Below are positions 8,715 through 16,966 of a stretch of 36,885 nt of DNA, piece by piece. The number at the start of each line of letters is the position of its first letter. Position 1 is the stretch's first letter. The DNA comes from Pullilachnospira_A gallistercoris. GTDB taxonomy: Bacteria; Bacillota; Clostridia; Lachnospirales; Lachnospiraceae. The DNA lies in contig DVHM01000005.1 of the NCBI GenBank assembly GCA_018712125.1, positions 1 through 36,885 on the forward strand, read 5' to 3'. A program made the position numbers and the translations under genes. The notes beneath the pieces were generated by a model, which was not told the origin of the DNA, did not search any database, and saw only the letters and a list, made by a program, of their open reading frames with translations.

Positions 8715-9356
8715 ATGCGGGAGATAAAGGACAGAGCGCAGATTGACGCGTGGGTGGAAGCGGAACATATCCGGGACACATTTGACACTCGGGATCTGTC
8801 CTTCGGGGCCCGGCGCTTCGCGAAGGGAGAGATTATCGCCTCCCCCGATGCGCCGCTGCGGGAACTTCTGTTTCTCGTGGAGGGAGCGGTGCAGATTTAC
8901 GGCATCCGGGCGGACGGCAGTTTTTCCCCGATCAATTTCATGACGGCTCCCGGTATGCTGGGAGATGTGGAATACTGTAACGGGATTTCTCCCTTCTTCG
9001 TGGAGGCGAGGACAGAGACGGTGTGTGTGTCCCTGGATGTCGCCAAATACCGGGCGTGTCTGGATCAGGATATCCGTTTTCTTCATCGCCTTCTGCGCTC
9101 CTTCGCCGACAAGCTGGAACATTTTTCCATGGAGGAGACGATTTCCTCCTCGGTGGAGGAACGGGTGCTGTTTTACCTGCGCAGCGTGTCGCCGGAACAT
9201 GAGCTGCGGGGGATCGAGGAGTCGCTGCTGCGTCTGCGCTGCAGCCGACGCCAGCTGCAGAGGGTGTTGGGCAAGCTCCTCGCGGAAGGCAGGATCCGAA
9301 AGATTGGCCGGGGACGCTATCGGCTGGAATCGGGAGACAGCCAAATTACCGAATGA
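8715..9356 (+). CDS. Crp/Fnr-family transcriptional regulator
   Basis: A 213-residue protein with an N-terminal cyclic-nucleotide-binding-like beta-barrel (about 25-125; GEIIASPDAPLRELLFLVEGAVQIY is typical) and a C-terminal winged helix (about 150-210; CSRRQLQRVLGKLLAEGRIRKIGRGRYRL). No N-terminal cysteine cluster is present, so it is not an Fe-S Fnr. It may sense a small ligand or be ligand-free, like many Firmicute members. Earlier in-frame ATGs exist at 8664 and 8691, but AGGAGG at 8701-8706 points to 8715, and starting earlier would overlap the operator. It likely regulates the divergent MATE gene and itself. The last codons fall in the first copy of a 23-bp tandem repeat. Confidence 0.88.
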   Translation: MREIKDRAQIDAWVEAEHIRDTFDTRDLSFGARRFAKGEIIASPDAPLRELLFLVEGAVQIYGIRADGSFSPINFMTAPGMLGDVEYCNGISPFFVEARTETVCVSLDVAKYRACLDQDIRFLHRLLRSFADKLEHFSMEETISSSVEERVLFYLRSVSPEHELRGIEESLLRLRCSRRQLQRVLGKLLAEGRIRKIGRGRYRLESGDSQITE

Positions 9357-9426
9357 AAATCGGCCAAATTACCGAATAGTAGAGAGCCAAATTGCCGAAT
9401 AGAAGAGAGCCAAATTACCGAATGAC
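9340..9426. repeat. Four 23-bp direct repeats at the end of the Crp/Fnr gene
   Basis: Units begin at 9340, 9363, 9386 and 9409 and share the core GCCAAATTACCGAAT (one unit has G for A). They are followed by a purine-rich 8-bp tail; the fourth unit is cut short. The first unit codes for the C-terminal SQITE and stop of the regulator. The rest are noncoding and sit just before the promoter of the ATPase gene. Confidence 0.9.
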
Positions 9427-9444
9427 GTTGAAAAACAGGTGTAA

Positions 9445-9474
9445 TTGTGGTATTGTTTTCGTGTGAAGTATAAA
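9445..9474 (+). promoter_or_regulatory. Candidate promoter of the ATPase gene
   Basis: TTGTGG (9445-9450), an 18-bp spacer and TATAAA (9469-9474) lie about 50 bp upstream of the chosen start. An overlapping alternative is TTGAAA (9428-9433), 17 bp, TATTGT (9451-9456). Either would place the start of transcription between the 23-bp repeats and the gene. Confidence 0.4.
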
Positions 9475-9523
9475 TGGTAAGTATTGCTGCACAATATCTG
9501 TGAGAATAAGGACGGTAGGTAAT

Positions 9524-10798
9524 GTGAAGGAATATAAGCGTAGAGTTGCGGATGAAATGATCCGAAAAAAATTAAGGGGTAAGGGAGCGGTTCTCATTGA
9601 AGGCCCCAAGTGGTGTGGGAAAACTACCACGGGGGAGCAGCTTTCCGCGAGTGCTCTGTATATGTCTGATCCTGAAAACGAGCGGCAGAATCTTTCTCTG
9701 GCGGATATCAGTCCAAAACTTCTGCTGGAGGGAGAGACGCCGAGACTTTTGGATGAGTGGCAGATCGCGCCAAAACTTTGGGATGCGGTGCGTTATGAAG
9801 TGGATCATCGGGATATGGACGGGCAGTTTATCCTGACCGGATCGGCGGTTCCTGCGGATAGAAGTACAATCCATCATACAGGGACCGGACGGTTTGCCTG
9901 GGTTTTGATGCGTCCCATGAGTCTTTGGGAATCCGGAGAGTCAACGGGACAGATTCGGATGTCAGAACTGTTTCAGACACCGCAGGAGATCGGTGCAATC
10001 AATCGATTGGACTTGAAGAAAATTGCGTTTCTTACTTGTCGGGGCGGCTGGCCGAGAGCAACTTATTATGAAGATGAGATTGCGCTGGAACAGGCATATG
10101 ATTATTATGACGCTATTGTAAATACAGATATTTCCCGTGTAGATGGAGTTGCCAGAAACGCAGAGAGGGTAAAAGCACTGATGCGTTCTTATGCGAGAAA
10201 TCAGGGTACGCAGATTTCGAACAGGGTGCTGCGGGACGATATGGCGGTAAACGATGTGGATCAACTGGATGTGGATACCGTTTATTCCTATATTACAGCG
10301 TTAAAAAAGATTTTCGTCATTGAGGAAATGGCGGCGTGGAATCCGAATTTGAGATCCAAAACAGCGGTCCGCACGTCAGATACCAGATATTTTGTAGATT
10401 CGTCTATTGCGGTAGCGGCACTGGGGCTGGGACCGGAGGATCTGATCGGCGATCTTGAGACTTTCGGATTCCTGTTTGAGACTATGTGCGTGCGGGATCT
10501 CCGCGTCTATGCGGACGCGCTAGGGGGAACCGTATACCATTACAGGGACAAAACGGGGCTGGAATGTGACGCAGTGGTTCATCTGAGAAATGGATCTTAC
10601 GGATTGATCGAGATCAAGCTGGGAGGCGACAGTGCTGTGGAGCATGGTGCGGAAACGCTGAAAAAATTGCGGGATAAGATTGATACAGATAAGATGAAAC
10701 AGCCGGCGTTTCTTATGGTTCTGACCGGGACCGGAAATTATGCCTTTCGCCGAGGGGACGGTGTATATGTGGTTCCCATTGGCTGCCTTGGGGTGTAG
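9524..10798 (+). CDS. AAA-type ATPase with DUF4143 C-terminal domain
   Basis: A 424-residue protein of the large bacterial and archaeal family of ATP-binding proteins with a C-terminal DUF4143 region. The Walker A motif GPKWCGKTT is at residues 27-35, Walker B RLLDEWQ at about 74-80, and a sensor-like FILTGSA follows. The C-terminal part contains GLECDAVVHLRNGSYGLIEIKLG, whose E-x-D...E-x-K pattern resembles a PD-(D/E)XK nuclease fold, as seen in this family. The role of the family is not established. The frame opens at a GTG at 9500 without a ribosome site; the GTG at 9524 has AAGGA upstream and matches the usual N-terminus of the family. Codon use is visibly more AT-rich than in the neighbours, which suggests separate acquisition. 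Confidence 0.85.
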   Translation: MKEYKRRVADEMIRKKLRGKGAVLIEGPKWCGKTTTGEQLSASALYMSDPENERQNLSLADISPKLLLEGETPRLLDEWQIAPKLWDAVRYEVDHRDMDGQFILTGSAVPADRSTIHHTGTGRFAWVLMRPMSLWESGESTGQIRMSELFQTPQEIGAINRLDLKKIAFLTCRGGWPRATYYEDEIALEQAYDYYDAIVNTDISRVDGVARNAERVKALMRSYARNQGTQISNRVLRDDMAVNDVDQLDVDTVYSYITALKKIFVIEEMAAWNPNLRSKTAVRTSDTRYFVDSSIAVAALGLGPEDLIGDLETFGFLFETMCVRDLRVYADALGGTVYHYRDKTGLECDAVVHLRNGSYGLIEIKLGGDSAVEHGAETLKKLRDKIDTDKMKQPAFLMVLTGTGNYAFRRGDGVYVVPIGCLGV

Positions 10799-10870
10799 GA
10801 TAAGGCGATGCCGGTAGCAAGGGACAATACGGTCGAGAAAATGGTAGTATTTTTTGAGAGAGGCAAGAAT

Positions 10871-11863
10871 ATGTTTACTGACAAGACAAAGATAAGAGAG
10901 ATACTGGCAGATGAAGATTTCGCGGAGTTTCAGGAGTTTCTTTTTCCGGAAATATTCGTGAAAAACAAACTGATGCGGATGCTGCCGTTGAAGGTGTTCG
11001 ACAAGGTATGGTCCGTGGAGAGCATGGTCAGCGGATTTCAGTATATGAAAGACCTGCGGCAGAGGGGAGAGAAACTCTTCTATCCGATTTATGATGAGAA
11101 GGAGGCGCAGAAAGATCCGTCTCTGAAGCAGCGCGTGCTCTTTCATTTCCCGGTGGAGGGAAAGACGCCTTTTGTGGTCATCTGTGCCGGCGGCGGATAT
11201 GAGAGCGTCTGCTCCTTCGTGGAGGCGTTTCCGGTGGCGGAAGCTTTTAATAAGAAGGGATATCAGGCTTTTGTGGTCAATTACCGCACAGGCGAGAAGG
11301 CCCATTTTCCGAATCCTATGGAGGATCTGGCCAATGCGGTCTCTTACATACTGGCCCACGCTGATGAATTTCAGGTGGAGACGGAGGGGTACGCGGTAAC
11401 CGGATTTTCCGCAGGCGGTCATCTGGCGGCAAGCTTCGGGACGGAGAGCCTTGGATATAAAAAGTACGATTTGCCGAAGCCGGGAACAATGATCCTGGCC
11501 TATCCGGTTATTACCATGGGAAAACATGCCCACAAGGGCTCCAGACTGCGGATTCTCGGAAAAGGGAACGTCGCCGATCAGCAGCTTCGGGATCTTTACT
11601 CCATAGAAAAGCAGGTAACGGAGCATTACCCTCCCGCCTATATCTGGCAGTGTGAGGCGGACAATACGGTGCCGATCCAGAATTCCGCGATGATGGTGGA
11701 GGAGCTGAAGAAGCGGGGAATTCCCTGCCAGTACCATGTCTATCCGGGAAATGCTCACGGCTGGGGACTGGCTACCGGAAAGGCCGCCGAGGGATGGCTG
11801 GATGAGGCTGTGGCGTTCTGGGAGGAAAATTTGAGCGTGAAGAACGTCGGAGAAAAACAGTAA
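10871..11863 (+). CDS. Alpha/beta hydrolase, esterase-like (BD-FAE/acetyl esterase type)
   Basis: A 330-residue cytoplasmic serine hydrolase of the alpha/beta fold. The nucleophile elbow GFSAGGH places Ser180. The oxyanion region is CAGGGYES (about 105-112). Asp264 in CEADNTVP and His296 in GNAHGWG complete a plausible triad. The arrangement resembles the esterases often encoded with plant polysaccharide enzymes, which remove acetyl or feruloyl groups from sugars. The frame is open from 10808, but the ATG at 10871 follows GAGAGGC at proper distance and I prefer it. The neighbouring GH78 and GH43 genes support a role in de-esterifying plant glycosides. The true substrate is unknown; a peptidase-like or lipase function is less likely. 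Confidence 0.82.
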   Translation: MFTDKTKIREILADEDFAEFQEFLFPEIFVKNKLMRMLPLKVFDKVWSVESMVSGFQYMKDLRQRGEKLFYPIYDEKEAQKDPSLKQRVLFHFPVEGKTPFVVICAGGGYESVCSFVEAFPVAEAFNKKGYQAFVVNYRTGEKAHFPNPMEDLANAVSYILAHADEFQVETEGYAVTGFSAGGHLAASFGTESLGYKKYDLPKPGTMILAYPVITMGKHAHKGSRLRILGKGNVADQQLRDLYSIEKQVTEHYPPAYIWQCEADNTVPIQNSAMMVEELKKRGIPCQYHVYPGNAHGWGLATGKAAEGWLDEAVAFWEENLSVKNVGEKQ

Positions 11864-11898
11864 AAAACATAACAAAATAACGGACAAAAAATCAAAAA

Positions 11899-11929
11899 AT
11901 ATGCCACCCTATTTTTCAGGGCGGCATAT
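11899..11929. terminator. Hairpin after the esterase gene
   Basis: ATATGCC-A-CCCT pairs with AGGG-C-GGCATAT around a 7-nt loop with one mismatch. The U-tail on the forward strand is weak (ATTTG), while on the reverse strand it is followed by TTTTTTGATTTTTT. It probably ends or slows transcription coming from the esterase gene, before the rhamnosidase leader. Confidence 0.5.
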
Positions 11930-11950
11930 ATTTGATGCAGAAAAAAATGT

Positions 11951-12008
11951 CCCGGCAACCTGGCGCGATCCGACGGCAGCAAAATCCTCGAAGATTGCAG
12001 GGAACCGG
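11951..12008 (+). promoter_or_regulatory. Candidate structured leader RNA upstream of the rhamnosidase
   Basis: The forward strand can fold into a long imperfect stem. CCGG (11952-11955) and CCTG (11959-11962) pair with CAGG (11998-12001) and CCGG (12005-12008), leaving a symmetric CAA/GAA internal loop. Inside, GCAAAATC (11979-11986) pairs with GATTGC (11993-11998) around CTCGAA with a two-base bulge; it shares one base with the outer stem. The element lies just before the ribosome site of the GH78 gene. It does not match a riboswitch I know; the short CCCGGCAACC resembles a SAM-I core segment, but the rest does not fit. Confidence 0.35.
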
Positions 12009-12036
12009 AGAACGTTTAAGGAGGAGAAAGATACAT

Positions 12037-14565
12037 ATGAAAGCGATAAAACTGAGAACGGAACAGCTGGACAATCCCCTGGGGATTGACATCACAAAGC
12101 CGTCCCTCTCCTGGATCTGCCAGGGAGGCGTAAAACAGACCGCCTATGAGATCGAGGCGAAGGCGGACGGGACGGTCATCTGGAACAGCGGCAAAGTGGA
12201 GAGCGACAAGATGAACGCCTTCCTGGGAACAGAGGCAAAGGACCGTCAGCGGGTAACCTGGCGCGTGCGTCTCTGGGATGAGAATGGAGAAGCGGGCGAC
12301 TGGAGTGAGGGGGCTTTCTTCGAGATGGGGGTTCTGGATCGGAGCGCTTTCACGGCAAAGTGGATCAACCCGGAACTGGAGTGCGACCCGACGGTGCACA
12401 AGCCTGCCAGCTATCTGAGAAAGAGCTTTACCGTGGAAAAAAGCGGTGCTTTCCGCCTGTATATCACGGCGCACGGTCTCTATGAAGCCTGGATCAACGG
12501 ACAGCGCGTGGGCGATTTCGTGCTGGCGCCGGGAGCCGGGACTTATGGAAAGAAGCTGCCCTATCAGACCTACGACGTGACGGATCTGGTAAAGGATGGC
12601 GCAAACGACGTGCAGGTCATTCTGGGAGACGGCTGGTATCGCAGCTGCTCCGGCGTGGACGGCGACCGGAACCTTTACGGGGAGGATGTGGCGCTGTATT
12701 TCCAGTTGGAACAGGACGGCAGACCGGTGTGCATTTCCGATGAGACCTGGGAGGCTACCCAGCAGGGACCGATCCGGGAGGATGACATGCAGCAGGGCGA
12801 GGTATACGACGCCCGCATGGAGGAGCTTACCGGATGGCACGAGGTCAAGGTGGAGGATTTCGGGACGGACAATCTGGCATGTTCCAACTCTGTGCCGATT
12901 CTGGAACAGGAGCGTTTTGAGGGAAAAATCATTACGACGCCAAACGGGGATACGGTTGTGGACTACGGGCAGAACCTGGCTGGCTATATCGAGTTTACGG
13001 TAAACGCCCACGAGGGCCAGAAGATTGTGATCCACCACGGGGAGACGCTGGATGAGAACGGCAATTTTACCGCGGAAAACTTCCAGGATCGGGAGCGGAA
13101 CAAGGAGGGCGGTACCGAACAGCGAGTTGAGTTCATCTGCAAGGAGGGCGAAAACCACTACAAGTCCAAGTTCACGATCTGGGGATTCCGCTACGGGAAA
13201 ATTGAGACGGATGTGGATCTGTCGGGCGCTTCCTTTACCTCCATTGCGGTGTACTCCAGGATGGCCCAGACGGGAACCTTTACCTGCTCCAACGCCGATG
13301 TGAACCAGCTGGTACACAACAGCATCTGGAGCCAGAAATCCAATTTCTGCGATGTGCCCACCGACTGCCCCACCAGAGAGCGTGCGGCCTGGACTGGGGA
13401 TATGGGCGTGTTTGTGGACACGGGTATCTATCTGGAGGACTGCTATCCCGTCATCCGCAAATGGCTGGGAGAGTGCCGGCTGAACCAGAAGGAGGACGGC
13501 AAGGTGGTCAACATTGCGCCGCCCAACAACGTACCCACCTTCTTCTCGGATATGCTCTCCGGCTCCGTAGCCTGGGGAGATGCCAGCATTATCGTCCCCT
13601 ACGCGCTCTACAAGCGGTATGACGATGTGCGGATCCTCGAGGAAAATTATGAGATGATGAAGGGGTGGATGCGGTTCCTGCAGAGCCGGGCAAACAAACC
13701 GGACAGCCCCAGCCAGTTTGAAAACAATCCCTGGCACACCTACACCATTGAGACCGGTGTGGATTACGGCGAGTGGTGCGAGCCGGGCATGGTAGCTCAG
13801 ATGGCCATGGCGAAGCCTCAGTACAAGGTCAGCACAGCCTACTACTCCCGCTCTGCCCGAATGCTCTCCGAGATCGCGGAGATTCTCGGGAAGGAGGAGG
13901 ACGCGGCTTTCTACCGGGATATTGCCGAGAACGCGGCGAAAGCTTTCCACTTTATCGCCACGGACAACGGTAAGATCGAGTCCGATCGCCAGGCGGAGTA
14001 TGTGCGCGCCATTACCTTCGGCTTCCTGACCGATGAGGAGGCAAAGACGGCGGCAGCAGACCTGAACGAGCTGATCATCAAGAACGATTATCATCTCAAT
14101 ACCGGTTTCCTCTCCACGCCCTCCCTGCCGGTGGTGCTGGCCCGGTACGGCTATCTCGACACCGCTTACCGGCTGCTGCTCCAGGATACCTGCCCCAGCT
14201 GGCTCTACGAGGTAAAGAAGGGGGCCACCACGATCTGGGAGACCTGGGACGGTGTCCGTGAGGATGGGACAGTTCACGATTCTCTGAATCACTATTCCTA
14301 CGGAGCAGTCTGCGGATGGCTGTTCTCCGGCGTCTGCGGTATTCGACTGGAAAATGGCAAAGTGACCATCGCTCCGGAGCCTTATCCGGCACTGCAGTAC
14401 GCAAAAGCCGCCTACGACTCCCCGGTGGGAACCATCGTAAGCGGCTGGAAATATGAGGGAGATCAGGTAAGCTATGAGTTTACGATCCCCTCCAATGTGA
14501 CGGCAGAGGTTATTCTTCCGGATGGAAGACGCGAGACGCTGTCCGCCGGAACCTACAAGATGTAA
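12037..14565 (+). CDS. GH78 alpha-L-rhamnosidase
   Basis: An 842-residue family 78 glycoside hydrolase that should release terminal alpha-L-rhamnose from plant glycosides (flavonoids, saponins) or pectic side chains. Order: an N-terminal Ig-like domain (about 5-100), a jelly-roll region with AHGLYEAWINGQRVGD (about 125-300), another beta domain, then an (alpha/alpha)6 barrel from about 415. The barrel holds the catalytic motif DCPTRERAAWTGD (443-455, putative general acid Glu448), SVAWGDASIIVP, and TIWETWDG with putative base Glu735. A C-terminal beta domain closes the protein. There is no signal peptide, so it acts on imported substrate. The ATG has AAGGAGGAG upstream at good distance. It converges on the GH43 gene, with a shared terminator. 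Confidence 0.94.
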   Translation: MKAIKLRTEQLDNPLGIDITKPSLSWICQGGVKQTAYEIEAKADGTVIWNSGKVESDKMNAFLGTEAKDRQRVTWRVRLWDENGEAGDWSEGAFFEMGVLDRSAFTAKWINPELECDPTVHKPASYLRKSFTVEKSGAFRLYITAHGLYEAWINGQRVGDFVLAPGAGTYGKKLPYQTYDVTDLVKDGANDVQVILGDGWYRSCSGVDGDRNLYGEDVALYFQLEQDGRPVCISDETWEATQQGPIREDDMQQGEVYDARMEELTGWHEVKVEDFGTDNLACSNSVPILEQERFEGKIITTPNGDTVVDYGQNLAGYIEFTVNAHEGQKIVIHHGETLDENGNFTAENFQDRERNKEGGTEQRVEFICKEGENHYKSKFTIWGFRYGKIETDVDLSGASFTSIAVYSRMAQTGTFTCSNADVNQLVHNSIWSQKSNFCDVPTDCPTRERAAWTGDMGVFVDTGIYLEDCYPVIRKWLGECRLNQKEDGKVVNIAPPNNVPTFFSDMLSGSVAWGDASIIVPYALYKRYDDVRILEENYEMMKGWMRFLQSRANKPDSPSQFENNPWHTYTIETGVDYGEWCEPGMVAQMAMAKPQYKVSTAYYSRSARMLSEIAEILGKEEDAAFYRDIAENAAKAFHFIATDNGKIESDRQAEYVRAITFGFLTDEEAKTAAADLNELIIKNDYHLNTGFLSTPSLPVVLARYGYLDTAYRLLLQDTCPSWLYEVKKGATTIWETWDGVREDGTVHDSLNHYSYGAVCGWLFSGVCGIRLENGKVTIAPEPYPALQYAKAAYDSPVGTIVSGWKYEGDQVSYEFTIPSNVTAEVILPDGRRETLSAGTYKM

Positions 14566-14574
14566 GAACAACAA

Positions 14575-14618
14575 CTGCCGGATGCGGAGCGCTTTTCGCC
14601 CCGCACCGGCAATTTTAT
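14575..14618. terminator. Bidirectional terminator between GH78 and GH43
   Basis: CTGCCGGATGCGGAGCG pairs with CGCCCCGCACCGGCA with two mismatches around CTTTT. On the forward strand it is followed by ATTTTATT. On the reverse strand the tail is GTTGTTG, so it is stronger for the rhamnosidase transcript. Confidence 0.75.
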
Positions 14619-16193
14619 TCAGAAGGAAATCTGGGCGATATCGACGCTGCCCTCGAAATCCATGCAGGTAAAGTAGAGGGCGTGCACTCCGTCGCGGAGT
14701 GTGGTCTCGCCGGTGATCGTTACCCAGTCGGAGGAATCCACCGAAACGGGGATGTTTCCGAAACTGTGGGAGGGATCTTTTGCCAGCGCCGCGCCGGCTA
14801 CATCGGTAATGATGATATGGCCGGAGCCCCTTCCCCGCAGAGTCAGCGTGATCTTTTTCACGCCTTTGCAGTCAAAGTACTTGAATCCCATCGTAGCCTT
14901 ATCCCGCATATTTTTCACGTACTGTACCGGAAAGGCGGCATCTTTTACCGCGGTCTCCGGGAAGCCGGTTCCGTCGGGCGTGATGTCTTTTACGTCCTGA
15001 GTCTGATAGGGGAACTGGTCGCCCATGGCCAGGGGATGGGAGTAGGTGTTGTTTCCGTCCATGGTCAGATGGCAGCAGATATAGGCCGGATATGTTCCCT
15101 TTGCGGGAAGCGGTCCGTCATTCAGGCCACAGGAGGTAACCTCCGCCTGGGCAATGTGACCGTTCTCGTCGAAGGAAATCTTTTCCGCGCATGCCTGACG
15201 GCTGTAGTTGGTGCGGTTGGTCTGGCGGTGGTAGAAGACATACCACTGTCCGTCGGCGCATTCGATGCCGCCGTGGGTGTTGCCCACACAGTTGACGGCG
15301 TCTCTTGCCTCCCGGCCGTTTAAGAAGACGTCCCCGATATCCACCAGGGTGCCGCCGAAGGTGTATCCCTCGTCCGGTTTGTCGCTGATGGCGTAGCAGA
15401 GTTCGTGACTCTGGACGGAGGAGTACACGAAGTAATATTTTCCGTTGATCTTTCGGATAGAACTTGCCTCGAAGAACTCGTGCCCCTCGTAGCCGGTGCC
15501 GGCGCTGTTGCGGACGTCGGGCATCAGGGCCTTGGGCTCACTCTTTAAGGTCAGCATGTCATTTTCCAGAGTCATGACTGTGGACCCCTGAAGGAAGCCC
15601 TCGATGACCGCATCCGGGTTGATGGGGGCGTTGCCGGAGTAGAGGTAGATGCTTCCGTCGTCATCCACGAAGATGCCGGGATCAAACTGGAAGAGATCGC
15701 CCTCCCGCTGGCCCAGGATACTGCCGTCTGCGTGGCGGACGAAGCCGAGAAACTCATAGGCGCCTGCGGGTGTGTCACAGACAGCCACGGCGATCTCGGG
15801 CAGACAGTCCAGACAGTAGTAGAGATAGAACCTGCCGTCGGGGCCCTGCACCACATCCGGGGCGAACATGGCGTGGATTCCCGGCGGATTCAACTGCTCG
15901 TCGGGATCTGTCACGATGTCCATTCCCGGGATGGAGGATTCCATACGTTTCGCGTCCGCAGGGATATTCTGATTTCTCGGATCCTGCTCCCTGCGATAGA
16001 TGACACCCTCATAGCGCCAGTCGGTGAGGTCCGATTTCGGCGCGGAGTAGCACACATAGTCGTTGAGGCAGAAAAATCCGCCGTTAAAACGGTCGTGGCT
16101 TCCGTAGAGATAAATGCGGTCCCCGAAAGCGTGGGGTTCGCCGTCCGGCACATACTCGTAGGACGGCAGATAGGGATTGTACACTTGTTTCAT
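14619..16193 (-). CDS. GH43 family glycosidase (arabinofuranosidase/xylosidase type) with C-terminal binding module
   Basis: A 524-residue family 43 glycosidase. The five-bladed beta-propeller spans about residues 1-330. Candidate catalytic residues are Asp17 (YVPDGEPHAF), Asp171 in DPGIFVDDDGSIYLYSG, and Glu242 in FFEASSI, which fit the base, pKa modulator and acid of the family. THGGIE and YVFYHRQTN are typical of the last blade. The C-terminal 140 residues form a beta-rich region resembling a CBM6-type module. No signal peptide is seen. The likely substrate is alpha-L-arabinofuranosyl or beta-D-xylosyl residues; sequence reading alone cannot decide. The start has AGGAGG upstream and a 190-bp divergent region with the C_GCAxxG_C_C gene. 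Confidence 0.9.
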   Translation of the reverse strand: MKQVYNPYLPSYEYVPDGEPHAFGDRIYLYGSHDRFNGGFFCLNDYVCYSAPKSDLTDWRYEGVIYRREQDPRNQNIPADAKRMESSIPGMDIVTDPDEQLNPPGIHAMFAPDVVQGPDGRFYLYYCLDCLPEIAVAVCDTPAGAYEFLGFVRHADGSILGQREGDLFQFDPGIFVDDDGSIYLYSGNAPINPDAVIEGFLQGSTVMTLENDMLTLKSEPKALMPDVRNSAGTGYEGHEFFEASSIRKINGKYYFVYSSVQSHELCYAISDKPDEGYTFGGTLVDIGDVFLNGREARDAVNCVGNTHGGIECADGQWYVFYHRQTNRTNYSRQACAEKISFDENGHIAQAEVTSCGLNDGPLPAKGTYPAYICCHLTMDGNNTYSHPLAMGDQFPYQTQDVKDITPDGTGFPETAVKDAAFPVQYVKNMRDKATMGFKYFDCKGVKKITLTLRGRGSGHIIITDVAGAALAKDPSHSFGNIPVSVDSSDWVTITGETTLRDGVHALYFTCMDFEGSVDIAQISF

Positions 16194-16212
16194 GTCCTTG
16201 AACCTCCTGTAT

Positions 16213-16282
16213 TCATATGATGTAAAAGTGCCTTAACTGTTTTACTATATTTTAGGGAATATCATATCATATGTAAATCGGG
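16213..16282. promoter_or_regulatory. Divergent promoter region with CATATG-containing repeats
   Basis: TTCATATGATGTAAAAG (from 16212) and ATCATATGTAAATC (from about 16266) share a CATATG...GTAAA core. They flank a reverse-strand -10-like TATAGT in an AT-rich stretch without a good -35. Repeated half-sites next to a -35-less promoter would suit one of the AraC-type activators in this window. No binding site is known, so this is inference. Confidence 0.35.
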
Positions 16283-16384
16283 TGTGATAAAATAGGGAAA
16301 GAAATTTGTTACTGTGAATCGTAACAGAAATCGGGAAGAGCCCACTCAGGGATACGAAACAGAAGAGAAAGGAAATCGCGAGAT

Positions 16385-16927
16385 ATGGAAAATCCGAAAC
16401 AGGAAGCGAAAGGACAGGGAACGGAAATCGCAGAACAGGACCGGCAGCGGAACCTGGAACTGCAGGAACGGCTGGAGAAAAGTCCTCACGCGAAGAGTGC
16501 CATGAAAAATTTCCGGGATGGCTACAACTGCTGTCAGTCGGTGGTGCTGGCCTTTTCCGAGGAAATCGGTCTGGATGAAAAGACCATGCTGCGCCTGGCC
16601 TCTCCCTTCGGTGGTGGAATGGGGCGTTTGCGGGAGGTGTGCGGGTCAGTCTCCGGGATGTTTATGGTGTTGGGCAGCCTCTATGGATATGATAATCCGA
16701 AGGATTATGAGGGAAAAAAGGAACTGTACGAAAGAGTCCAGCAGCTGGCAGCGCATTTCCGGGAAATCAACGGTTCCATTGTCTGCCGTCAGCTGCTGGG
16801 ATTGAAGGAGGGGGCTTCCGCTCCGGCGCCGGAGAAGCGGACGCAGGAGTATTATCGGAAACGCCCCTGTGAGAAAATCATCGGAACCGCGGCCCTGATT
16901 CTGGAGGAGTATCTCAGTGAGTGCTGA
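16385..16927 (+). CDS. C_GCAxxG_C_C family protein
   Basis: A 180-residue protein of the C_GCAxxG_C_C family (split-soret-cytochrome-like, putative redox-active). The key region is GYNCCQSVVLAFSEEIG (Cys49-Cys50), then GGGMGRLREVCGSVSGMFMVLG with Cys86, and later Cys134 (SIVCRQLLG) and Cys162 (RPCEKII). This set of spaced cysteines defines the family and suggests metal or disulphide chemistry; the function is unknown. The first 35 residues are charged and low in complexity, so they are probably a flexible extension. The ATG follows AAAGGAAA. It is divergent from GH43 and convergent with an AraC gene, with no clear functional link to either. Confidence 0.85.
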   Translation: MENPKQEAKGQGTEIAEQDRQRNLELQERLEKSPHAKSAMKNFRDGYNCCQSVVLAFSEEIGLDEKTMLRLASPFGGGMGRLREVCGSVSGMFMVLGSLYGYDNPKDYEGKKELYERVQQLAAHFREINGSIVCRQLLGLKEGASAPAPEKRTQEYYRKRPCEKIIGTAALILEEYLSEC

Positions 16928-16966
16928 CCAAAATCCCGCATCGGGACTTGTCGGCGAGTTCTGAAA

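Noticed and set aside
6926..8746. 606-codon forward open frame across the repeat region and the MATE gene
   Set aside because: It is antisense to the MATE transporter and low in complexity (Asp/Gln/Gly/His-rich).
11941..12010. SAM-I riboswitch, suggested by CCCGGCAACC
   Set aside because: The conserved GGAGGGAC-type upstream helix and the other core segments are missing, and the downstream gene is a rhamnosidase, not a methionine gene.
12016..14574. 852-codon open frame on the reverse strand across the rhamnosidase
   Set aside because: It is antisense to a clear GH78 enzyme, has no family motif or ribosome site, and arises from GC-biased codon use.
16930..16950. Small hairpin TCCCG-CAT-CGGGA between convergent genes as a terminator
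   Set aside because: The stem is only five base pairs and no U-run follows.
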